Assembly (NCBI GenBank): GCA_025200525.1 | Contig: CM045761.1 | Span: 102,462,182 to 102,526,181, forward strand | Reading direction: 5' to 3' | DNA length: 64,000 nucleotides | DNA from: Camellia lanceoleosa | Lineage: Eukaryota; Streptophyta; Magnoliopsida; Ericales; Theaceae | Shown: positions 10,807 through 22,028 of the stretch, one piece after another | Numbering within the stretch: position 1 is the first letter of the stretch | Layout: the number at the start of each line of letters is the position of its first letter | Translations under genes and position numbers: made by a program | The notes under the pieces: generated by a model | Told to the model about the DNA's origin: nothing | The model's input: only the letters and a program-made list of their open reading frames with translations | The model's database searches: none

Positions 10807-12993
10807 TGTAACGCCCTCAAAATAAACCCATAAATCATCCAACAATAGCATGCTTAGACATAAGAGAATGAAGCATAAATATATTCCATCAGAGTAATCA
10901 TTACAAAATGTATTACATGTTGACAACAAAAATAAATGCCCTAAGGACTTACAATTTTTCAAGTCAATACCTGGTTACAAAAAAAGAGAGTGCTAACTCT
11001 ATACAAAGAAAGTCCTTGGCTAGATATACATGTAATACAACAAAACAACAAAAGGAGTCCAAGACATTAAGCCTCCCAAGCTACGTCCTTGGAGGTGGCA
11101 TGCTACCTGAACTTGAAAATGATGCCCCATATATGGTGAGAGTCACAGCCCAGTAGAAATATACTAAACCAACTATAAACAATGACTAAAATAATAGCAT
11201 TCAACAGCTGGTCCATACTTATATTCCAACTCATGCCATATTGTAGTTTCATAACAATCATATCCATGTTACACTTCACTTTATTCAACTTTGAATTTGA
11301 AAAAAAAGCAAGGCTCAGAACCTGGCCAAATAATTTAATGAGATTATAACTCATTATTAAAACACTTTCGAAATCATGACGAATACACATTATTGTGGTG
11401 TTGTATTAATAACACATAAACCACTTCCTTACTTCACAAGTGATACACATTTTGGTGTTGTATCAATATAACATAGAAACACTTCTATACTTCACAATTG
11501 ATAATGATATACATTTTAGTGCTATATCAAATCAAACAAACACTTCCATACTTTGCCATGATACACATTGTAGTGCTGTATCATTGTCACACAAATTCCG
11601 GTTTAGGGGTCCATCCCCTATTTTCCCCTAAACCGTGGAGTACATCCCCTATCTCCTCTCACACAACACAATGTATATAAACACAGATCATATACATAAT
11701 CAATCAATACATAAAGTAAATGTATCCTTCAACCGTCATACTCAATGACACATTCCATTGATTAGTTCTAGTTTGCCTAATCATCATGTATTATCTACAA
11801 CAATCAAGACTATCCTCCACCGATAGCCCAAAACAGTTATTTCTAAACAGAAAATAAATGCACCAAATGGATAAATTATCAACATTTGCCTAGGTGAGCG
11901 ATAAATTAATCCAACTACACCCTTTAATCTCATACCTTTCCAATTTGAATATTTCCTATTCAATTTCTCATTTCCCAAAATTAATTATACAAATTAATTT
12001 ATCAACAATTAGGGCTTCTGCCCATAATTACAACACTAACCCTAAGGTTCCATTTTCAGCAAAATCCCACATCAAGTCCATTTTCCAATGTATTACATAT
12101 ATAAAGGTTTTAAACTTTGAAAACCGCTCTTTTGAAAATTACACAATGGCCCCAAACTTTCTCAAAATTACCCAACAAACCCCAACATGTCGAAATACCA
12201 AAATTCAAAGACAGAGCTCATAAGATGGAGTAGGATATCCCTACCTCAAAAGGTGAAACCCAACGAAGGAGATGAAGAAAACGAAGATGCTCCAAATCCC
12301 AAAATTCTTTGATCAAAAGATAGCCCTCGACGATCAACACAACTTTTACAAAGGCCCAAGGTGAGGAAGTCACTCCTACTAGATCAATACTTAGAGAGAA
12401 GTTGAGGTTCTAGTGAGAGAAGGTCTCCAATGGTGTTTTTGAAAAGTAAGAGAGAGAAATGAAGTTGAAAAGTGATCCAAAAAGCTAAATCTCGGAGTGA
12501 TATACGCATCTCCCCACTCGAGCGTGGAACTCCCTGTTCGAGCGTCAGACACAGACTCACGCTCGAGCATCCAAACTCCCGCTCAAGCGCCGGATACACA
12601 CTTCCAGAACTTTTGCAGAACCAGGTCCCCGCTCGAGCGTCACGCACAAACTTACGCTCGAGCGTCGAAACGCCCGCTCGAGCGTCAAACATTTTAGAGG
12701 AAAGTACTGGGAGATGGATATTACCGCTCGAGCACCAAAACCCCTGCTCGAGCAGAGAAGCAACAAAGAAGGCCCCGCTCGAGCGTCAAAAACTCCGCTC
12801 GAGCGTGAAGGCTAGATTCTGGGCAACTACTTTTGGTTTCTAAGCTCAACCAACCTGTTTCAAACCTGCTCAACACAACCCAAGACTCAAATAACAAAAG
12901 TAAAGGATGTAAACGAGACATATACAACAACCAACTTCATGGAGCCTAGGTCCGGATACAACAAATAAAGAAAGGGAAACCGGGATCGCTATA
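10807..12993 (-). repeat. 3' LTR of element A (left copy)
   Basis: This 2187-bp LTR reads TGTAACGCCCTCAAAATAAA at its left end and CGGGATCGCTATA at its right end on the plus strand. It matches 18457-22023 once the nested insertion there is removed. In element orientation it starts TATAGC and ends GTTACA, so it lacks the usual 5' TG. It contains the CGCTCGAGCG array at 12515-12810. Small frames such as 11103-11390 and 11894-12223 are LTR sequence, not genes. Confidence 0.95.
12515..12810. repeat. CGCTCGAGCG palindrome array in 3' LTR of A
   Basis: About 11 copies of CGCTCGAGCG or one-base variants (for example CACTCGAGCG, CGCTCAAGCG, TGCTCGAGCA) lie in 300 bp, commonly preceded by C runs and followed by TC. 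In element orientation the array lies about 180-480 bp into the LTR. Confidence 0.92.
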
Positions 12994-13007
12994 ACCTCCC
13001 CCCTTTA
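12994..13007 (-). promoter_or_regulatory. polypurine tract (plus-strand DNA primer) of element A
   Basis: On the minus strand AAAGGGGGGAGGT lies directly next to the 3' LTR start (TATAGCGATC). This is the expected place and composition for the primer of plus-strand cDNA synthesis. Confidence 0.88.
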
Positions 13008-13395
13008 AAGAATTTCATCCCCAAAATTAACCACAAGTTTTCAAAAACAAGTTTTCTCCATTCCCCACAATATTATAACATAATATTAAACAACCTGACC
13101 CATTATTGGTCAATCTCATCTCTTTTCAAGAGGCAAATCACATTATATAACTCAATATGCATTATTAACATGCTTTCCCGTGAAATTTTCTCCACAATTC
13201 CATAACATTTGCAACATTAATATCATGCTTGCATTTCCATAATATATTTAACATACACAATGTTAAAACAAACTTCCATTTTGAGGCAAGTTCCAAAGAA
13301 TACTTCCATAAACCAAAACATTTACAATGTTTTACAACTTAAGACATATTTAATGCTCTTAAAGTTCATTAATATTACAAAATTTCAATACATGA

Positions 13396-14832
13396 TTACA
13401 CATTAACAAACACGTCCGGATATTTCTCACAAATTTCCAACTCACGTTCCCAAGTGGCTTTCTCCACTCCGTGATGTTTCAACAAAACATTAACCAAGGG
13501 AATGGTCTTGCCTCGCAAGACTTGATCCCGCCTATCCAAAACCTGAATCGGTCTCTCCTCATACGAGGCATCCTCATCTACCTCCAAGTCAGTCCAATCT
13601 AATACATGGGATGGATCCGGCTCGTACTTCCGAAGCATACTAACATGAAACACGTCATGTACTCGGGACAACTGCGGCGGTAAAGCTAAACAGTAAGCAA
13701 CCTCGCCAATCCTCTCAAGGATCTCAAAAGGGCCAATAAATCGAGGGGATAACTTCCCACTCTTTCCAAACCTCATCAAACCCCACCTAGGTGATATCTT
13801 TAGAAAGGCATGGTCACCCACCTCAAATACTAAAGGATGCCTCTTACGGTCGGCATAACTCTTTTCGTGACTCTGGGCTGTAACAAGCCTCCTACGGATA
13901 AGTTCAACTTTCTCCGTCGTTTCCCTCACTAACTCCGGACCCAACAAAGGTGCATCACCCATCTCGGCCCAACAAACTGGAGACCTACATGATCGGCCAT
14001 ACAAGGCTTCAAATGGTGCCATACCGATACTAGACTGGAAACTGTTGTTGTAGGCAAACTCCACCAAGGGCAAGTGCCTCTCCCACGTCCCACTAAAGTC
14101 AAGGACACAACCCCGAAGCATATCCTCAAGGATCTGAATAGTACGCTCGGACTGCTCATCAGTCTGAGGATGATAAGCTGTACTAAAGGTCAACTTAGTA
14201 CCCAAGGCACTCTGCAAACTCTGCCACAACCTGGCAGTAAAACGAGGATCTCTATCTGAGACAATCGTCACTGGGACCCCGTGCAATCTCACTATGTCTC
14301 GAATATACAAGTCGGCAAGATGATCTACCGAATCTCTTACACGCATAGGGATAAAGTGCGCCGACTTAGTCAACCGGTCTATAACCACCCAAATAGTATC
14401 ACTACCCCGCTGAGTCCTCGGAAGACCTACAACGAAGTCCATAGTGACATGCTCCCACTTCCACTCGGCAATAGGCAAGGGTTGTAACAAACCCGCTGGC
14501 CTCTGATGCTCGGCCTTCACTTGCTGACAAGTAAGGCACTTAGACACGAAAACCGCCACATCCTTCTTCATACCCCGCCACCAAAACTAGCGACCCAAAT
14601 ACCGATACATCTTAGTGCCTCCGGGATGCACCACAAGGTGTGAATGGTGAAACTCTCAGAATACCTCCTCTCGGCAAGACTCCGGCACAAACAAACGGTC
14701 TCGGTATCTCACACTCAGGTCTAGATACACAGACAAACCCTTCTCAACCTTCCCACCGAAGATCTTCTCCCGGAGGGCTTCTACCTCAAGGTTACCTCTT
14801 TGTGCCTCTAACACTCGATTCACAAGTGTAGG
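13396..14832 (-). pseudogene. integrase with chromodomain-like tail, element A
   Basis: The longest open part (13396-14571) encodes 391 residues. The zinc-binding CC pair is seen as KCLTCQQ (residues 11-17), and the upstream HH half (HSHLVVHPGG) is readable beyond stops. The DDE core is intact: D45 in MDFVVGLP, D106 in VSDRDPRF and E142 in QSERTIQ, with the D,D(35)E spacing. The C-terminal ~60 residues (EERPIQVLDRR... to TWERE) resemble the chromodomain that targets chromovirus insertion to chromatin. A TAG at 14587-14589 replaces the W in a YLGR-W-FWWRG context, and a TGA lies further upstream, near 14657. Residue 139 is E where the family usually has G (PQTDGQ). Confidence 0.93.
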
Positions 14833-15588
14833 CTACGCAACAACAGAAAACAAGGTCGCAGCCTCAATGGATTCGCCCAGAAGCAAATCAAACTCGCCAA
14901 GTTCTCCCAACATCTCCCATTCTCGTATGGCTATACAAGCTACATCACTAATGGATTTCTTACTAAGGGCATCGGTCACAACGTTGGCCTTCCCCGGATG
15001 ATAGTGCAACTCGAAGTCGTAATCCTCAATAAACTCCATCCACCTCCTCTGCCTCAAGTTCAAGTCTTTCTGTGTAAACAGATATTTTAGACTCTTATGA
15101 TCCGAGAACACCTCGAATCTCTCACCATAAAGGTAGTGCCTCCAGATTTTCAAGGCAAAGATCACAGCTGCTAGCTCTAGGTCATGTGTAGGGTAATTCT
15201 TCTCGTGTATTTTCAACTGACGTGAGCCATAGGCAACCACTTTCCCCTCTTGCATCAACACACAACCCAAACCCTCTTGTGAGGCATCATAATAAACCGC
15301 ATAACCCAACCCTCTCTTCGGAATAATCAAGACCGGAGTGGTGGTCAACCTAACTTTCAGCTCTTGGAACGACTTTTCACAAGTCTCACTCCATACAAAT
15401 TTGAATCCCTTCTGAGTTAGTCTAGTCAACGGCGAAGCTAACCTAGAGAAATCCTTTACAAATCGGCGATAATACCCAGCTAATCCCAGAAAACTGCGAA
15501 TCTCAAACACACTCTTAGGCTGTGCCCAATCTTGCACTGCCTCAATCTTGGATGTATCAACAGACACCCTTTTTTCCGGAAACCACAT
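14833..15588 (-). pseudogene. RT thumb and RNase H, element A
   Basis: This 251-residue open segment starts in the RT connection ([20 protein letters not shown], then [16 protein letters not shown]). It continues into a Ty3-type RNase [17 protein letters not shown] and [11 protein letters not shown] carry the expected acidic residues. It ends near the RT-integrase linker ([13 protein letters not shown]). The product would remove RNA from the RNA-DNA hybrid during cDNA synthesis. The frame is shifted relative to the upstream RT at the A/T run near 15570-15576, so it cannot be made as one polyprotein with RT. Confidence 0.93.
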
Positions 15589-16876
15589 GGCCTAATAACT
15601 TGACTTCTCCTAGCTAGAACTCATACTTCCCAAACTTGGCATACAGCCTATGGGTTCTAAGTAACTCGAGCACCACTCTCAAGTGTTCCTCGTGCTCCTC
15701 CTCTGAAGGCGAATAGATGAGAATGTCGTCCACAAAAACGACCACAAAGTGATCTAAGAATTCCTAGAATATCCAGTTCATCAAATCCATAAAGACTGCC
15801 GGTGCATTGGTGAGCCCAAATGGGATCACCAAAAACTCATAATGGCCATACCGTGTACGGAATGCCGTCTTTGGAATATCCTCCTCCCTGACCCTCAATT
15901 GGTGGTAACTCGATCTCAAGTCTATCTTAGAGAAACAACGAGATCCTTTCAACTGGTCAAACATATCATCTATATGGGGCATAGGGTACTTATTCTTAAC
16001 CGTAGCCCGATTCAACTTCCGGTAGTCGATACAGAGTCTCAAGGCGCCATCTTTCTTTTTAGCAAAGAGGGTCGGTGCTCCCCACGGCGAAACACTAGGA
16101 CGAATAAAGCCCTTATCTAGCAATTCCTGGAGCTGAACCTTCAACTCAACCAACTCGGCTGGGGCAAAACGGTAAGGTGCCATAGAAATCGGCGCCGTGC
16201 CGGGCACTAGATCAATAGAGAACTCAATTTCTCGATGAGGTGGCAGACTAACGAGATCCTCGGGAAAGATGTCCGAGTACTCACAAATCACTCTTGGTAA
16301 CACAGTCTGGGTCTCACCACACTCACTACTCAAAAAGCTAACAAGTAGATCACTAAGCTCACTCCGCCCTCGTGGATCATACACCGGTGGCAACACACTA
16401 CCAACCTGATCCCCTAGAAAATGGAAACAATCCCTACTCAAGGTACAAATTGTGACCTTCTGGCGGTAGCAATCAATAACAGCCCGGTATGACAATGGCC
16501 AGTCCATATCCAAAATAACATCAAATCCTGACATGGGCACCACTACAAAAGGAAACGAAAGCCGGCGATCGGTGACCTCTATGTCACAACCCCTACATCC
16601 TTGTTTCAAAATCAACTCACCCCCAATAGGTGACACTACACAAATAAGAGATGCTAACTGTGCCAACTCCAATCCCAAAACAGATGCAAATGCAGCAGAT
16701 ACAAAAAAATGAGATGCACTCGTATCAATCAATACACTAGCAACCGAGTTGCAAAGCAAGAAGGTACCTCTCACAATTGATGGAACAGGTACAAGATCCT
16801 GCGTGGTAACAACATACACGTGCCTAGTAGGCCCCTGATCCACCTGCTCACCCCTGGGAGCATATGATTGCTGCAC
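15589..16876 (-). pseudogene. aspartic protease and reverse transcriptase, element A
   Basis: The open part 15764-16876 (370 residues) begins in the tail of gag. A retropepsin-like domain follows, with [11 protein letters not shown] where families usually have D-S/T-G-A. RT palm and fingers come next: [31 protein letters not shown] and [14 protein letters not shown]. After a TAG near 15763 the frame continues with the catalytic FVDDILIYS (about 15715-15736). A second stop lies before [12 protein letters not shown], and then comes the frameshift into the RNase H frame. The order is normal for Ty3/gypsy pol. The protease active-site change and the stops make it non-functional. Confidence 0.93.
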
Positions 16877-18060
16877 AGACTGGGATGACGAAGCTCCTGG
16901 ATTGGCCCTCGAGGCCTACACAGACTGAGCTGGCTGAAAACCTTGCGTCTGCCTAGAACCAGACGCGCCCGAAGTGGCACTCAACTGTGGACAAAACCTC
17001 TTCAGGTACCCAGGCTGACCGCACTGATAACAAGACAAGGACTGGCCCCTGCCCTGACTCTGGCTCTGCTGTCTAGTTGAAGATGAAGCAGCTCTCTGAC
17101 CTCCTCCCCTCTGTGGGAAAACCGAAGCCTTGTGGCCTAGCTGACCACACTTGTAACAGGTGAAATCTCCCTAATTGCCTCTCCCCGAGCTTGCACTCGG
17201 CACTGGAAAGGTCGATCTAGTAACACCACCCTAAGACTGCTGAGGGTTAGCACTCCTTTGTCTCCTGCCATCACCCTAACCATCCTGGCTCCTCTTGGAG
17301 CCCCTCTGTCCCTCCTCCTCCTGCATCATGATCTCCATATGGGCTGCAGCATCAACCAAGCGCCCATAGTCTCAGATCATAGAACCCCCAACTCTCATCT
17401 TGAGGCCACGCCTCAACCTCTTCTCAAACTCGATACAACGGCGTTCCTCGGACGCCACAAGTTCAGGTGCGAACCTGAACAAGCTAGTAAAAACAGCCTC
17501 ATACTTGGCCACTGAAGAACTCAACTGCAAAAGCTGGCAGAATTGGTCTCTCAGCTTCTCTCTGACTGCTGGAGATAAGCACTTCTCCTGGAAAGCACCC
17601 ACAAAAGCCTCCCAAGTGCCACCAATACGACCCTTCATGAATTTCCACCATTGACCCGCATCCCCCTTAAGCTGGAAAGATGCCAAGGTCATTTTCAAAG
17701 TCCCGTCTTCGATGCCAAGCAACTCAAACGTCTTAGTCATCTGCTTCAGCCACTCATCAGCCTTAAGTGGCTTTTTCGGATCCCCCAAAAACTCATCCGG
17801 ATTTGACCGGAAGAACTCCCTTTTCAGAAAAGAAGGCCCTGCATCAACAACTTGGGCCTGGACTTGATTCTTAACTCTGAGAATGTCCATGGATGCTCTC
17901 AATGCTCCTGCCATCTCACGGGCTAAGGCGCCCATGGCCTGTTGACCTACTAGCTCAGCCACATTGGCCTGGCCAACACCCTCCTCCTGCGCTGGAATAT
18001 CATCCGGTATAGGCACCTCCTAGGCCTACCTCACTTACCACCACGTCCTCGTCATGACAT
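16877..18060 (-). pseudogene. gag (capsid and nucleocapsid), element A
   Basis: The open piece 17372-18016 has 214 residues, including the Retrotrans_gag capsid core (DEFLGDPKKPLKADEWLKQM, LKGDAGQWWKF, FVGAFQEKCLSP, LRRGLKMRVGG). Past a TGA near 17374 the same frame gives two zinc knuckles. One reads CYKCGQLGHKASVF, with its last Cys replaced by Phe; the other reads CYQCGQPGYLKRFC, with its His replaced by Tyr. An older start is probably at 18060, where an Arg-rich N terminus (RGRGGK) is interrupted by two TGA codons that look like decayed CGA. Gag would form the particle and bind RNA; this copy is dead. Confidence 0.9.
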
Positions 18061-18441
18061 CCTAATAAAGGTAACGAAGAACATTAGCACATTCACAAAT
18101 GTGCCCAAGGTATAACACTCGCATCCTAATGCAATGGATAACAATAATTCACTCCATGTAAGCACATAATCACATAAGCACTTACGAATTTCATTTCTGG
18201 ATAATGATAGTCCCGAAGTGTTGCTAGAATTCCAGTTAGAAACAACATTGATCAAGTGCTTTTCCAATAGGACTCCCAGAAACCCAAGGATTCAATCAAC
18301 ATCCTAGAAACTAAATCCCATACCCACATAAACATGTTATCAAATAAACACATAATGTCACACATACGTCTCTAACAAGCGAGACAAACCCATTGTGATA
18401 CTAATCACTTCCCATGTACCCAAAGTATTCGAACTCGGTAC

Positions 18442-18453
18442 GCTCTGATACCA
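18442..18453 (-). promoter_or_regulatory. primer binding site (initiator tRNA-Met) of element A
   Basis: The minus strand reads TGGTATCAGAGC three bases after the 5' LTR end (TTACA). This is the standard plant tRNA-iMet complement used to prime minus-strand cDNA. Confidence 0.93.
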
Positions 18454-19899
18454 AGTTGTAACGCCCTCAAAATAAACCCATAAATCATCCAACAATAGCA
18501 TGCTTAGACATAAGAGAATGAAGCATAAATATATTCCATCAAAGTAATCATTACAAAATGTATTACATGTTGACAACAAAAGTAAATGCCCTAAGGACTT
18601 ACAACTTTCCAAGTCAACACCTGGTTACAAAAAAAGAGAGTGCTAACTCTATACAAAGAAAGTCCTTGGCTAGATATACATGTAATACAACAAAACAACA
18701 AAAGGAGTACTAGCCACTAAGCCTCCCAAGCTACGTCCTTGGAGGTGGCATGCTACCTGAACCTGAAAATAATGCCCCATATAGGGTGAGCCACAGCCCA
18801 GTAGAAATATACTAAACCAACTATAAACAATGACTAAAATAATAGCATTCAACAGCTGGTCCATACTTATATTCCAACTCATGCCATATTGCAGTTTCAT
18901 AACAATCATATCTATGTTACACTTCACTTTATTCAACTTTGAATTTGAAAAAAAAAAAACAAGGTTCAGAACTTGGCTAAATAATTTAATGAGATTATAA
19001 CTCATTACTAAAACACTTTTGAAATCATGACGGATACACATTGTGGTGTTGTATCAATAACACATAAACCACTTCCTTATTTTACAAGTGATACACATTT
19101 TGGTGCTGTATCAATATAACATAGAAACACTTCACAATTGATAATGATATACATTTTAGTGCTATATCAAATCAAACAAACACTTCCATACTTCGCCATG
19201 ATACGCATTGTAGTGCTGTATCATTGTCACACAAATTCCGGTTTAGAGGTCCATCCCCTATCTTCCCCTAAACTGTGGAGTACATCTGCTATCTCCTCCC
19301 ACACAACACAATGTATATAAACACAGATCATATACATAACCAATCAATACATAAAGTTAACGTATCCTTCAACCGTCATACTCGATGACACAATACATTG
19401 ATTAGTTCTAGTTTGCCTAATCATCATGCATTGTCTATAACAATCAAGACTATCCTTCACTGATAGCCCAAAGCAGTTATTTCTAAACGGAAAATAAATG
19501 CACCAAATGGATAAATTATCAATATTTGCCTAGGTGAGCGATAAATTAATCCAACTACACCATTTAATCCCATACCTTTCCAATCTGAATATTTCCTATT
19601 CAATTTCTCATTTTCCAAAATTAATTATACAAATTAATTTATCAACAATTAGGGCTTCTGCCCATAATTACAACACTAACCCTAAGGTTCCATTTTCATC
19701 AAAATCCCACATCAAGTCCATTTTCCAATGTATTACATACATAAAGGTTTTAAACTTTGAAAACCCCTCTTTTGAAAATTGCACAATGGCCCCAAACTTT
19801 CTCAAAATTACCCAACAAACCCCAACATGTCGAAATACCAAAATTCAAAGATAGAGCTCATAAGATGGAGTAGGATATCCCTACCTCAAAAGGTGAAAC

Positions 19900-21285
19900 A
19901 CAGACAATTTTTTTTGACCTTTTTTCTTCAGGGCAGCGTCCGATTGGCAGCTTGGTGTGTTTGCTTGTCGATCTTGGGGGGGTTTTTGGTTTGGGATTGT
20001 TTTCCTTCCTCTTTTTTTCCACCTTTTTTTTCCCCTATTTTCATATCACCCAGGGTTTTTTTTAGGGGTTAGAAAATCCTTTGGGGCTTTGTATTACATC
20101 ACTTCTCTTCCTCACTTCCCCCATCAAACTCCTTCCATTACCACACCATCACTACCATCATCAACACCACACCACATTCCAGAGATTAGGGACCTTTTTT
20201 AGAGCTTAGGAGGCACCACTTCTCAAGCCAAAATTACATTAGCCTCTCTGAGCAGATTAATTAATTTTTTTTCATTTTCATGTTTTTATTAGGGCCTCTT
20301 TCTTTGTTTGGGGCCACCGCTTTCTCTTCTTCTCTTCCCTTCTTCTATGCCTATTTTTTGTGTAGTTTTTTTTATCTATTTTTTTTTGTTTTTTACTGCT
20401 TTGTTTTAAGGCTGTAAAGTGACTTATTTTGAGCCCTTATTAAACTTTTTGAGGGCTCATCACTTTTTTGAGAGCTTTGGGGCATTCCTTTTTTCCCTTG
20501 CCTTGCCTACTTATATTTATTTTTTATTTTCTTGTTATTTTTTTTTGTGTTTTTGTGGTTTGGGTTTGGGTTCTGGTCCATGTATTTTGACCCTGTTTAT
20601 CATTCATGTCATGTTGTTTTTTTTTTTGTTTGAGGCATCCTTTTTTGTTTTTTGTGTTTTTTTTTTTTTTAGGCCTTATTTTATTTAGTATTTTATTTTA
20701 AGCATGTTTGTTTTTTGTTTTGGGTTTGAAGCTGTAAGGTCATATTTGGGCCCCTCTCTTCACATTGTTTGAAGGCCCTCATCTGTTGGGTTATGTGATG
20801 TTGTGTTAAGTCCAGTCCATTATGCATTGTCCATTCATTTCATTCACAATGCATTGTGTATGCTAGTTTGTATATTAGTGCATGTATGCCATATTATTAT
20901 AAAAATGCATCGTGTATACCATTCCATAACATTGTGGATGTTAGGTTGTATCTAGTTGCATTCATGCATGTCATACATATTGCATTGTGTTCATAATTGT
21001 AATAAGGTGTGTGTGTGTGATGTGTGATGTAACCCTCTTTCTTCCTTTTATTTTTTATTTTATTTATGATTGTTAGATTGGGGCATTTTTTAAATAGCAT
21101 CTGATATGATAGCATGTTTGCATTCATTCATCATTTTGCATGCTTGTTTATTGGAACAAAATCATCACTATTTGTTTTAAGCCCACTAGATAGTGGCAAA
21201 AACATGTTTTAAGCCATCCTAAAAAAATATATTTAGGTGGCAACTATATATCCGCAAAGCGGTCCATGTTTGGCACTTGTCTACA
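19900..21285 (+). mobile_element. nested solo LTR of an element D-like family
   Basis: Comparison with the other LTR gives the empty site GGTGAAACCCAACG. Here it is split by 1386 bp with AAAC duplicated at 19896-19899 and 21286-21289. The insert begins ACAGACAATTTTTTTTGACC and ends GGCACTTGTCTACA, so the tips are partly inverted. Its start resembles the LTR start of element D (ATAGACACCCC, TTTTTGACC). Its 3' part shares ATTTAGGTGGCRACT followed by GCAAAGCRGTCCAT with the D LTR. No gene lies inside; the frame 20419-20688 is a T-rich artefact. Confidence 0.7.
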
Positions 21286-21539
21286 AAACCCAACGAAGGA
21301 GATGAAGAAAACGAAGATGCTCCAAATCCCAAAATTCTCGGATCAAAAGATAGCCCTCAATGATCAACACAACTTTTACAAAGGCCCAAGGTGAGGAAGT
21401 CACTCCTACTAGATCAATACCTAGAGAGAAGTTGAGGTTCTAGTGAGAGAAGGTCTCCAATGGTGTTTTTGAAAAGTAAGAGAGAGAAATGGAGTTGAAA
21501 AAGTGATCCAAAAAGCTAAATCTCAAAGTGATATACGCG

Positions 21540-21840
21540 TCTCCCCGCTCGAGCGTCAGACACAGACTCACGCTCGAGCGTCCAAACCCCCGCTTGAGCG
21601 CCGGATACACACTTCCAGAACTTTTGCAGAACCAGGTCCCCGCTCGAGCGTAAAACTCCCCGCTCGAGCGTCACACACAAACTCACGCTCGAGCGTCGAA
21701 ACGCTCGCTCGAGCGTCAAACACTGCAGAGGAAAGTACTGGGAGATGGATATTACCGCTCGAGCGCCAAAACCCCCGCTCGAGCGGAGAAACAACAAAGA
21801 AGGCCTCACTCGAGCGTCAAAAACTCCGCTCGAGCATGAA
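21540..21840. repeat. CGCTCGAGCG palindrome array in 5' LTR of A
   Basis: About 11 copies of the palindrome occupy the same place as in the left LTR. Some units differ between the two LTRs (one extra CCCGCTCGAGCGTAAAACT-type unit and one missing), so the array has begun to change in copy number since insertion. Confidence 0.92.
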
Positions 21841-22028
21841 GGCTAGATTCTGTACAACTACTTTTGGTTTCTAAGCTCAACCAACCTGTTTCAAACCTGC
21901 CCAACACAACCCAAGACTCAAATAACAAGAGTAAAGGATGTAAACGAGACATATACAACAACCAACTTCACGAAGCCTAGGTCCGGATACAACAAATAAA
22001 AAAGGAAAACCGGGATCGCTATACTCCA

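Larger units (their letters stand above)
10807..22023 (-). mobile_element. element A: Ty3/gypsy chromovirus (Tekay/Del type), full-length, dead
   Basis: An 11.2-kb LTR retrotransposon is bounded by CTCCA duplications. In minus orientation the order is 5' LTR (22023-18457), PBS for initiator tRNA-Met, gag with two zinc knuckles, protease, RT, RNase H, integrase with chromodomain-like tail, polypurine tract, 3' LTR (12993-10807). The gene order and C-terminal chromodomain place it in the chromovirus branch; long LTRs and protein style fit Tekay/Del. Every gene carries stops or frameshifts. The two LTRs differ at a few bases per hundred by eye, apart from a 1.4-kb insertion in the right one. A solo LTR of the same family lies at 4862-7035. 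Confidence 0.95.
18457..22023 (-). repeat. 5' LTR of element A (right copy, enlarged by insertion)
   Basis: The ends are the same as in the left LTR (TGTAACGCCCTCAAAATAAA ... CGGGATCGCTATA). Length is 3567 bp instead of 2187 because of an insertion at 19900-21285; without it the lengths agree closely. It is flanked on the right by the CTCCA duplication at 22024-22028. Small frames in it (18358-18612, 18670-19041, 19534-19854) are LTR sequence. Confidence 0.94.

Noticed and set aside
20419..20688. Hydrophobic 89-residue membrane-like protein
   Set aside because: The frame runs through T-rich LTR sequence; F/L-rich peptides are expected there. The same reasoning rejects 9237-9428, 22038-22244 and 59744-60104.
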